The notes below the pieces were generated by a model. It did no database searches, was not told the origin of the DNA, and worked only from the letters and a program-made list of their open reading frames with translations. This document shows, piece after piece, positions 13,679 to 19,693 of a stretch of DNA of 19,693 bases. The first letter of the stretch is position 1. The number at the start of each line of letters is the position of its first letter. The translations under genes and the position numbers were made by a program. Where the stretch lies: NCBI GenBank assembly GCA_039184055.1, contig JBCDBH010000070.1, positions 1 to 19,693 on the forward strand, in the 5' to 3' direction. This DNA is from JBCDBH01 sp039184055. GTDB taxonomy: Bacteria > Acidobacteriota > Thermoanaerobaculia > Multivoradales > J023.

Positions 13679-15391
13679 ATGTCTGAGTTGAAAAACCCCA
13701 TTGCGAACGGTGCCGAAGAAACCACCATCGACAACGCGACCGCCGTGTCACGCCGCGGTTTTCTTCGCGGAGTCGGTGGCGCGGGCATGCTGGCCGCCAC
13801 CGCCGGTGGCGCCGCGTTGGTGACCCCAGAAGCCGCGCAAGCCGATGAAATCGGTCCGCTCGATCAACGGCAACGTGCCGTTCGTTCCTTTCAAGTGCGA
13901 AATACCGCGGCGCGCAACCTCGTCGACTTGGCTCGTCCGGCCCAGCCTTCGAACGGTGATGACGACGCCTACGCCGATCGTCGCGCCAGCTTCTTCAAGT
14001 GCCTGCCGCAGAACAATCTCGGTGAGGTCGACCAGGCCGCGTACCAGGCTTTCCTCGACGCTCTCGCCAGTGGCGACCCCAACGACTTCGAAGCCATCCC
14101 GCTGTCGGCCCAAGCCGATCGCAAGCTGGCCAACCCAATCGCCTCGTACGCTTACGAGATGACCGGTGGTGATGGCCACAGCTCGCGGATGCCGATCGCG
14201 CCACCTTTCGAGGGTGCTTTCATCGCCGCCGAGATGGCCGAGGTCTATTGGCAGGCGCTGACCCGCGACGTGCCGTTCAACGACTACGGCACCGATCCCA
14301 CCGTCGCCGCCGCGGTCGCCGACCTCAATGGCTTCACCGAGATCATCGGTCCGACCGATGGCGGTGTGATCACTCCCGATACCCTCTTCCGTGGTGAGAC
14401 GACTGGCGATCTGATCGGGCCCTATCTGTCGCAATTCCAATGGCAGGACATTCCCTACGGTGGCACCACCGTTCCTCAGATGTACCTGCAACCCTTGGCT
14501 GGCGACGACTTCATGATCGACTACAACGAGTGGCTGTCGATCCAGCGCGGCGCCGCGCCCGTCAACCCGATCACCTTCGATCAGACCCCTCGCTACATCC
14601 ACAGCAATCGTGGCCTGGGCGAATGGGTGCACAGTGACTTCACCTATCAGGGCTATCTGAGCGCCGCGCTCATCATGCTCGGCTACGGTGGCGACGCCCT
14701 CTCCGACCGCAATCCCTACAAGACCTCGGCGACCATGGGTGGCTTCGTCACCTTCGGCGCGGCGCAGATCGTCGACCTGGTGGCCAAAGCCGCCGTCGTC
14801 TCGCTCAAGGCCGCCTGGTATCAGAAGTGGCTGGTCCACCGTCGTCTGCGTCCCGAGGTGTTCGCGGCACGGATCGAGAACCAGCAGAACGGCACCAAGA
14901 ACTACGGTCTCCATCCGGACAATTTCAACTCGGATGCCGTCGCCCGTCTGCTCAACGCCAACGGCAACACCTTGTTGCCGAACGCCTTCCCCGAGGGCTC
15001 GCCGACCCATCCGTCGTATCCGGCGGGTCATGCCACGATCGCCGGTGCCTGCTGCACCGTGCTCAAGGCCTTCTTCAACGAGTCGTACGTCATCCAAAAT
15101 CCGGTGGTGTCGAGCTCCGACGGCTTGGCCCTCGACCCGTGGGGCGGTGCCGATCTCACCCTCGGCAACGAGATCAACAAGCTCGGCAACAACATCGCCA
15201 TCGGTCGTGACGCCGCGGGCGTGCACTACCGCACCGACGGCGTCGACGGTCTCACCGTCGGCGAGCAGGTGGCGATCGACATGCTGCGTGATTACAGCAT
15301 CGTCTTCGCCGAGAACGCCGACGGCTTCGAGCTCACCCGCTTCGACGGTCAGACCATCCTGATCGAGAACGGCACAGTCACCGAAATCTGA
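13679..15391 (+). CDS. Tat-exported vanadium-dependent haloperoxidase, algal/cyanobacterial bromoperoxidase type (570 aa)
   Basis: Residues 24-55 are a twin-arginine signal (S24-R-R-G-F-L-R-G, hydrophobic stretch, AQA|D), so the folded enzyme is exported. Three vanadate-binding motifs are present: K383 and R391 in KWLVHRRLRPE; H444 and H451 in THPSYPAGHAT; R510 and H516 in GRDAAGVHYRTD. The K-x7-R spacing, the extra His seven residues before the catalytic His, and the R-x5-H spacing match what I recall of algal (Corallina-type) vanadium bromoperoxidases. The family oxidises halides with hydrogen peroxide to hypohalous species that halogenate organic compounds; H451 would be the vanadate-coordinating His. 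The Ser of the usual SGH vanadate site is Ala449 here. Halide preference cannot be read from sequence. A hairpin follows the gene, and the next gene is also exported. Confidence 0.92.
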   Translation: MSELKNPIANGAEETTIDNATAVSRRGFLRGVGGAGMLAATAGGAALVTPEAAQADEIGPLDQRQRAVRSFQVRNTAARNLVDLARPAQPSNGDDDAYADRRASFFKCLPQNNLGEVDQAAYQAFLDALASGDPNDFEAIPLSAQADRKLANPIASYAYEMTGGDGHSSRMPIAPPFEGAFIAAEMAEVYWQALTRDVPFNDYGTDPTVAAAVADLNGFTEIIGPTDGGVITPDTLFRGETTGDLIGPYLSQFQWQDIPYGGTTVPQMYLQPLAGDDFMIDYNEWLSIQRGAAPVNPITFDQTPRYIHSNRGLGEWVHSDFTYQGYLSAALIMLGYGGDALSDRNPYKTSATMGGFVTFGAAQIVDLVAKAAVVSLKAAWYQKWLVHRRLRPEVFAARIENQQNGTKNYGLHPDNFNSDAVARLLNANGNTLLPNAFPEGSPTHPSYPAGHATIAGACCTVLKAFFNESYVIQNPVVSSSDGLALDPWGGADLTLGNEINKLGNNIAIGRDAAGVHYRTDGVDGLTVGEQVAIDMLRDYSIVFAENADGFELTRFDGQTILIENGTVTEI

Positions 15392-15416
15392 GTCCGGCGT
15401 CTCGGACGCGACTCTT

Positions 15417-15444
15417 CGCGAGACGGGTTCGCGCCCGTCTCGCG
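15417..15444 (+). terminator. Strong hairpin after the haloperoxidase gene
   Basis: An 11-bp perfect stem (15417-15427 with 15434-15444; core GCGAGACGGG/CCCGTCTCGC) encloses loop TTCGCG. A smaller hairpin GTCCG...CGGAC precedes it at 15392-15407. Downstream sequence is T-rich (ACTTTGCTTCTACTT) but lacks a solid U-run. It is a likely terminator or mRNA processing/stability element separating the haloperoxidase from the next gene. Confidence 0.6.
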
Positions 15445-15484
15445 CGATTCACTTTGCTTCTACTTATTGTCGAGGAGAACACCT

Positions 15485-16474
15485 GTGTCGATCTTCGCAT
15501 CTCGCCGCTTTCGCATGGTCGCGCTCAGTGCCGCGCTGTGCTTGCTCTTCGCCGACTTCGCCGCCGCTAGCTGGACTTCCGACACCCGTCCGTCACGTGA
15601 CGAGGTGCCGGTGCCGAAGAGCCTCGAGCTGCCGCGGTATAAAAACCTGACGACCGATCCGGCGGGGGACACCTTCGGTATCGGTGATGTCCAACTCGAT
15701 CTCTCCGAGCTGTCGGCTCGGGTTCTCGATGGCGAGCTCGTCATCACGCTGGATCTTTTCGGCGCGCTCAGCACCCCCGACAGTGTCAATGCCGACGCGC
15801 TCACCGGCTACCTCGATCTCGATCTCGATCAGGACGGCACCACCGGCGATCTGCCGTGGACCGACCTGCTACGGATCGATGGCAATGACACCGGTATGGG
15901 CAACGAAGCCTATGTCGATCTCTTCTCGTACGAGAACGGTCAAGTCGAGGTCATCGACGACCTCACCGAGGAAGTCATCGGGTACGCCGGTGCCCACTTC
16001 GGCGCCAACTCGGTCGTCGTATCGATTCCGCTCGGTCTGCTCGGCGGTGACGAGAGCGTCGACGTCGCGGCCGTGATCGGTACGATCGACGAAGCGACCG
16101 ACATTGCACCCAACACCGGTTCGTTGGCTTCGGCCGACAGCACGACGATCCTCTTGCAGCAGGATCGTTTTCAGGTCGAAGTGGATTGGACCGACTTCGA
16201 CAACAACTCGGGCTTCGGTCGTCTGATCGATCAAACCGACGACTCGGCGTTGCTCTACTTCTTCGATCCGGGCAACTGGGAGATGATCGTCAAGGTGCTC
16301 GACGCCTGTGACATCAACAACCACTACTGGGTCTACCTCTCGGGTGCGACGACGGTGGGCTTCACGGTCACGGTCACGGATCTCAACACCAACACCGTGC
16401 GTGAATACACCAACCCGCTAGGCAATATGGCGGCGGCGGTGAGTGACACGCTGGCGTTCGCCACCTGTCCGTGA
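15485..16474 (+). CDS. Secreted protein with C-terminal DRFxVxVxW...AFATCP domain (329 aa)
   Basis: The start is set at GTG 15485, 7 nt after GAGGAG (15472-15477). The N-terminus FASRRFRMVALSAALCLLFA then DFAAAS is a Sec signal peptide. Residues ~55-215 (DPAGDTFGIGDVQLDLSEL; YLDLDLDQDGTTGD; SVVVSIPLGLLGG) look like an all-beta, calcium-type or sugar-binding-like domain; no catalytic residues are evident. Residues 227-329 form a distinct domain opening DRFQVEVDWTDFDNNSGFGR, with LLYFFDPGNWEMIVKVLDAC, NHYWVYLSGATTVGFTVTVT and ending SDTLAFATCP. I recognise this C-terminal module as one recurring at the end of secreted proteins in Acidobacteriota-like genomes, but its function is not established. 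The two Cys (in VLDAC and ATCP) could form a disulfide. Confidence 0.8.
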   Translation: MSIFASRRFRMVALSAALCLLFADFAAASWTSDTRPSRDEVPVPKSLELPRYKNLTTDPAGDTFGIGDVQLDLSELSARVLDGELVITLDLFGALSTPDSVNADALTGYLDLDLDQDGTTGDLPWTDLLRIDGNDTGMGNEAYVDLFSYENGQVEVIDDLTEEVIGYAGAHFGANSVVVSIPLGLLGGDESVDVAAVIGTIDEATDIAPNTGSLASADSTTILLQQDRFQVEVDWTDFDNNSGFGRLIDQTDDSALLYFFDPGNWEMIVKVLDACDINNHYWVYLSGATTVGFTVTVTDLNTNTVREYTNPLGNMAAAVSDTLAFATCP

Positions 16475-16617
16475 CGCGTAGTCGTTGACACTTTTGCCTC
16501 GATGGCCCACCGTGAAGTCGGTCATCGGGGCAAACTCGTTTTCACGCCGTGTCGTACCATCAAGAGAAACGTGGCAATGTGCGACGTCGATCGGTTTCGA
16601 GCCATAAGGAGAGTGGT

Positions 16618-17019
16618 ATGCGTAGAGTTGTTTTGGCGCTTTTCGTCGGATTGATGGCGTTGCCTTTGATGGTGACCGGTAGCGAGGAGAAGACCCTGGT
16701 AGGGGAGTATGTGTGGACGGAGCGCGGCGTATCGGACGAGCTCAAGGCCGTTTTCGTCGCCACGGGTGAGAACACCTGGGACGTGTCGTTCAATTTCGAT
16801 TTTCGCAATAAGCCGTATATCTACAAAGGTACCGCCACGGGTAATTTGACCTCGGGCAAGGTCGAAGGGACCGTGCTGAACGATACGGAAAAGCGGACTT
16901 TCACATTCTCTGGCGAGTTTGTCGACGGGGTGCTCAAAGGTACGCACCGTGAGACGACCGAGGGGCGCGAGCGCCAGACGGGTACGTTTTCGCTAGGCGC
17001 TCCGGTCGACGCGCTCTAG
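16618..17019 (+). CDS. Small exported beta-rich protein of unknown function (133 aa)
   Basis: ATG 16618 lies 6 nt after AAGGAG (16606-16611). MRRVVLALFVGLMALPLMVT then GSEEK is a Sec signal peptide. The mature ~110 residues alternate short beta strands and turns (GEYVWTERG, DELKAVFVATG, WDVSFNFDF, YIYKGTATGNL, RTFTFSGEFVDGVLKGTHRE). This resembles a small beta-barrel or lipocalin-like ligand-binding fold; no cysteine or catalytic motif is visible. I do not recognise the family. The stop codon lies just before the inverted-repeat element at 17022. A weak hairpin in the 143-bp gap upstream (CGATG 16500-16504 with CATCG 16523-16527) may end the preceding transcript. Confidence 0.75.
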   Translation: MRRVVLALFVGLMALPLMVTGSEEKTLVGEYVWTERGVSDELKAVFVATGENTWDVSFNFDFRNKPYIYKGTATGNLTSGKVEGTVLNDTEKRTFTFSGEFVDGVLKGTHRETTEGRERQTGTFSLGAPVDAL

Positions 17020-17021
17020 TA

Positions 17022-17182
17022 GCAGGTTGATGAAAAAAGCCCGTGTGCCGTATCGCGAGCGCGGCGGTGCGAGATTCAAGGCATCGCGACGCAGGGAATA
17101 CAGAGTATTCTCGAGGAGCGAGAACGAAGAAGATCGTGCTGCCCCGCCGCGAGACGGTGTGCGGAGTTTTTCATCAACCTGC
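17022..17182. mobile_element. 161-bp MITE-like element with perfect 16-bp terminal inverted repeats
   Basis: The left end GCAGGTTGATGAAAAA (17022-17037) is the exact reverse complement of the right end TTTTTCATCAACCTGC (17167-17182). The arms continue inward with imperfect symmetry (CCGTGTGCCGTATCGCGAGC against CCGCACACCGTCTCGCGGC). The centre is a short hairpin GAATAC-AGA-GTATTC around 17105-17120. The whole unit can fold as one long interrupted stem. It encodes no transposase and shows no obvious target duplication, the flanks being TAGTA on the left and GAAGA on the right. Best read as a non-autonomous MITE or long palindromic intergenic repeat; a structured RNA or terminator role for the flanking convergent genes is possible. 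A short Arg-rich reading frame across it is a by-product. Confidence 0.7.
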
Positions 17183-17230
17183 GAAGACACCACACCGGCG
17201 GTCGCGTGCTTTGCCAGCGCTGCCGCGAGC

Positions 17231-18220
17231 TCACGAATCATTTTGGTCGAGCCACCGTGACAGGTGCTCGACTATTTTTTTGTCCTGATCCGATACGGGT
17301 GCGAAGCGCGCGGTCTTGCGGGGGAGGATCGGTTGGCCGGCAGGGTTGACGTCGGAGCCGTCGAGCTCGACGAGGAGCTCTCGGATACGCTCCCCGAGCT
17401 CTTCGTTGACCGCGGGGCCGACGAGCCCCGGCTGATTGCGGGTAATGGGCGCCGTGGTGGCGATCTCGATCAGCTGGTCAGGGTTCGCTTGGCGGAACGC
17501 CTCGAAATCTCGACTGTCGATCACACCGGCAAGGAGACGCCCGGTGAGCACCTCGACGATCGTATTGTCGTCGTCGAAGGTGAAGACGTAGCCGATCTCG
17601 TCGGTGCCGGGCAGGGCATTGCGCACGACCTCGACGAGTCGATAACCCCTGTCACGCAGGTGAGCGATGGGTAAGTAATACCCGGAGGCCGATTCTGGCT
17701 CTTCGAGACCGATCACACGTCCCACGAGATCGTCGAGCGAAGTGACTCCATTGTCGCTCGCGGTCACGAAGATTCCTTTTTTTTCCGCCGGGCCTGTTTT
17801 GATCCGGCTCACCAAGAAGTGGGTTGGTGAGCGGCTTTGCACGTATGCGGTGGCAAACGGGTTGTCGAAGAATAGGTCCACCTCGCCCGTTTGCAGCCAG
17901 GTGGCCATGGTGAGGTCGTCCGGAGCGATCTTGACGTCGAAAGAGACCCCGTCGAGGTTCTCGGTCAGGTAATCGGCCAGCGGTTGCCAATCACGTATCT
18001 TCCCGCGTGGCTCGTCGGAGATTTTTCCCAGGGTGAGTGTGAGGGTGTCGGATCCGAGAGTCTCGGGTGCGGTCGCGGCGTCAATCGCGTCTGGATCGGA
18101 AGAGGGCGCCGCGCAGCCCCATAAGGCCACGAGAAACAGACAGAGTGTCCAGTAGTGGAATCGGCGAAGATGGAGAGATTTTTCGATGCTGCGTGGCATC
18201 TTCGAAATTGCCCAATTCAT
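17231..18220 (-). CDS. PhnD-like phosphate/phosphonate-family substrate-binding lipoprotein (329 aa)
   Basis: The start is ATG 18220 (MNWAISKMPRS), preceded on the minus strand by GGAG with a 5-nt spacer; ATG 18199 is an alternative. After a basic n-region, WTLCLFLVALWGC gives a lipobox with acylated Cys36, so the protein is membrane-tethered. The mature part matches the PhnD/phosphonate-binding (type 2 periplasmic binding protein) family: LTLTLGKISDEPRGKIRDWQ, PLADYLTENLDGVSFDVKIA, GEVDLFFDNPFATAYVQSRS, NGVTSLDDLVGRVIGLEEPE then SASGYYLPIAHLRDRGY. No permease or ATPase gene is adjacent. Instead a sensor kinase gene lies divergently 165 bp away, which suggests a ligand-sensing rather than import role. 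The ligand is unknown; phosphonate is only the family name. Confidence 0.85.
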   Translation of the reverse strand: MNWAISKMPRSIEKSLHLRRFHYWTLCLFLVALWGCAAPSSDPDAIDAATAPETLGSDTLTLTLGKISDEPRGKIRDWQPLADYLTENLDGVSFDVKIAPDDLTMATWLQTGEVDLFFDNPFATAYVQSRSPTHFLVSRIKTGPAEKKGIFVTASDNGVTSLDDLVGRVIGLEEPESASGYYLPIAHLRDRGYRLVEVVRNALPGTDEIGYVFTFDDDNTIVEVLTGRLLAGVIDSRDFEAFRQANPDQLIEIATTAPITRNQPGLVGPAVNEELGERIRELLVELDGSDVNPAGQPILPRKTARFAPVSDQDKKIVEHLSRWLDQNDS

Positions 18221-18385
18221 TTCAGCTCCGAGCGCTTTGGAGCGTACTACAATCCGTGGATCCGGTCTGTTGCTAGGGGAAAAAAGACCAGGCATGTGGT
18301 CAACGAATGTCGATGAGCCGAGCGCCGGGCCGAGCTGCCCGTGTCGCCATACTGCCTGAGTGAGTGGTGAAGGAAGGTCCGATCG
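18221..18385. promoter_or_regulatory. Divergent intergenic region between the binding-protein and kinase genes
   Basis: This 165-bp gap holds both ribosome binding sites (CGGAG on the minus strand, plus-strand 18226-18230; GAAGGAAGG on the plus strand, 18369-18377). It presumably also holds back-to-back promoters. No clear -35/-10 pair or operator was found. The shared region suggests coordinated expression. Confidence 0.5.
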
Positions 18386-19693
18386 GTGAAATTTTGGCAT
18401 CGGTGGCGTTTGGCCACCATGATGACGATCGTCTTTTCGACGCTCCTCGTCGCGGTCGTGGCGACGGTGTCGGTGTTGTCGATCCAGGCGGATCGCAAGG
18501 CCTTTCGTAGCGAGCTCGAGCAACAGGCCGCATTGATGGTCGGATCGCTAGCCGTCACCGCGGCGGACGATCTTTATCAGCCGCGGGTCGATCGGCTGAA
18601 AGAGACCGCGATTCAATTGTCGGGGGTCGATCAGGTGGCCGAGGCGCGTTTCTACGATCGTGACGGCCGTTTGCTGGCGGATTCGACCTATCCCGGCGGA
18701 GTGCGCAGCCTCGAGATCGATCCCGTCGGTCGACGGTTGCTCGATAACGAAGGCTTTACCTTCGAGTGGCGGACCGGCCAACTGCTCGCCGGGCAGGCGG
18801 TCGTGGTGTCCGGACAACGTTTTGGCGCGGTGACCATTGCCTTGTCGACCGAAGCGTTCGAGAACAAGATGGTCGCCGCGAGTCGACAAGCGTTGCTTCT
18901 GGGTCTTCTGGCGGCGTTGGTCGGTGCCTTCGTCGCGCATCGCGTGAGTCGTTCGGTGGTCGAGCCGCTCAGGGAGCTGGCGGTATCGACACGACACGTG
19001 GCGGTGGATGATCTCGATCAACAAGTCGATCCGCGTGGCAGCCGTGAGCTGGTCGAGCTCGGTGTGGCGTACAACGCCATGGCGACGCGTCTGCGGGCCG
19101 CTCGTCTCGAACTGGTACGCGCCAACTCCGTACTCGAACTACGGGTCGAAGAGCGCACCGCCGCGTTGCGTCAAGAGATCGCGGAGCGCGAACAGGCCGA
19201 GGCCGAGCTACGCGAAGCCAAACATGCCGCTGAGCAGGCGGCCGAGGCCAAGAGCCTCTTTCTCGCCAATATGAGTCACGAGATCCGGACACCGTTGCAC
19301 GCGGTCATCGGGATCGCCGAGTTGCTCGAGTACGAGCCACTGAACGAGCAGCAGCATGGACATGTTCAACGGATCCGAGCCAGCGGCAGCACGTTGCTTC
19401 GCTTGGTCGAGGACATCCTCGATCTGAGCAAGATCGAGTCGCAGACGATCGAGCTCGCCGAGGCGCCGTTTCATCTCGGTGAGGTGATCGATACCAGTCT
19501 CGAACAAGTGGCTCTGGCGGCGACCGACAAGAATCTCGAGCTCGGGGCGACCGTGTCGCCCGAATGTCCGCGACGCGTGGTCGGAGATGCCGGACGCCTC
19601 GAGCAAGTGTTGGTCAACCTGCTCGGCAATGCGATCAAATTCACGGCGGCGGGCGAGGTGTCGCTGACCGTCACCGCCGAGCCGCTACTCACG
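18386..19693 (+). CDS. Membrane sensor histidine kinase, 3' end cut by window (≥436 aa)
   Basis: The frame is open from GTG 18386 to the window end. GAAGGAAGG sits 8 nt upstream, and an in-frame TGA at 18368-18370 limits the start. Order: TM1 ~residues 10-34 (LATMMTIVFSTLLVAVVATV); periplasmic sensor ~35-170 (DQVAEARFYDRDGRLLADST, possibly a short PAS/Cache-like fold); TM2 ~172-190 (ALLLGLLAALVGAFVAHRV); HAMP ~190-245 (EPLRELAVST...ELGVAYNAMATRL); coiled coil ~245-285; HisKA with H298 in FLANMSHEIRTPLHAVIGIA; start of HATPase with the N-box N415 in VNLLGNAIKF. G-boxes and any receiver domain lie beyond the end. The SHEIRTPL-type core is common in hybrid kinases. The divergent PhnD-like lipoprotein may supply the ligand to the periplasmic domain. 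Confidence 0.92.
   Translation, partial: MKFWHRWRLATMMTIVFSTLLVAVVATVSVLSIQADRKAFRSELEQQAALMVGSLAVTAADDLYQPRVDRLKETAIQLSGVDQVAEARFYDRDGRLLADSTYPGGVRSLEIDPVGRRLLDNEGFTFEWRTGQLLAGQAVVVSGQRFGAVTIALSTEAFENKMVAASRQALLLGLLAALVGAFVAHRVSRSVVEPLRELAVSTRHVAVDDLDQQVDPRGSRELVELGVAYNAMATRLRAARLELVRANSVLELRVEERTAALRQEIAEREQAEAELREAKHAAEQAAEAKSLFLANMSHEIRTPLHAVIGIAELLEYEPLNEQQHGHVQRIRASGSTLLRLVEDILDLSKIESQTIELAEAPFHLGEVIDTSLEQVALAATDKNLELGATVSPECPRRVVGDAGRLEQVLVNLLGNAIKFTAAGEVSLTVTAEPLLT

Noticed and set aside
13748..15226. 492-codon open frame antisense to the haloperoxidase
   Set aside because: The opposite strand encodes an intact enzyme with all active-site motifs; the antisense translation has no recognisable domain.
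16485..16490. Consensus TTGACA upstream of the 133-aa gene
   Set aside because: No -10-like hexamer at 16-18 bp spacing, so no promoter is called.
17027..17260. 77-codon frame inside the inverted-repeat element
   Set aside because: It lies within the palindromic repeat, is Arg/Ser-rich and has no ribosome binding site; treated as a by-product of the element.
18221..18523. 101-codon N-terminal extension of the PhnD-like lipoprotein
   Set aside because: It overlaps the kinase start, is His/Arg-rich, and would bury the lipoprotein signal.

Overview
The window is GC-rich, densely coding bacterial DNA. It reads as a chromosomal stretch with a heavy load of exported proteins. Three things point, with moderate confidence, to an Acidobacteriota-type genome (Thermoanaerobaculia-like): a giant DUF11-repeat exoprotein ending in a GFESGDTSAWS motif, a secreted protein ending in a DRFxVxVxW...AFATCP domain, and a short inverted-repeat element of a kind I associate with such genomes. 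A gammaproteobacterial origin cannot be excluded. I see no rRNA, tRNA, CRISPR array, transposase or integrase.

Layout. 1-1276: a DUF4157 (eCIS core domain / HExxH) protein with a long Arg/Gln-rich linker and an unrecognised C-terminal domain; its 5' end is disturbed. 1339-10053 (minus strand): one 2904-residue secreted protein with an N-terminal class-I-GATase-like domain, 21 DUF11 repeats each carrying one cysteine pair, and a short conserved C-terminal motif. 10054-10493: intergenic region between divergent genes. 10494-13369: an exported HExxH peptidase (MA-like) with TPR repeats, translationally coupled to a SAM-dependent methyltransferase. 13679-15391: a Tat-exported vanadium-dependent haloperoxidase of algal/cyanobacterial type with Ser replaced by Ala in the vanadate pocket. 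A perfect 11-bp hairpin follows, then a secreted 329-residue protein (15485-16474) and a 133-residue exported beta-rich protein (16618-17019). 17022-17182: a 161-bp MITE-like element with perfect 16-bp terminal inverted repeats. 17231-18220 (minus strand): a PhnD-like substrate-binding lipoprotein. 18386-end (plus strand): a membrane sensor histidine kinase, cut by the window end.

Functional reading. Most genes act outside the cytoplasm: a Tat oxidoreductase, Sec-exported surface and periplasmic proteins, an exported peptidase and a ligand-sensing kinase pair. The PhnD-like lipoprotein and the kinase are divergent neighbours and plausibly form a binding-protein/sensor pair. No single multi-gene system is proven. 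The observations most worth checking are the DUF4157 protein with a novel C-terminus, the two-subtype DUF11 array, the Ser-to-Ala haloperoxidase, the inverted-repeat element and the PhnD/kinase pair.
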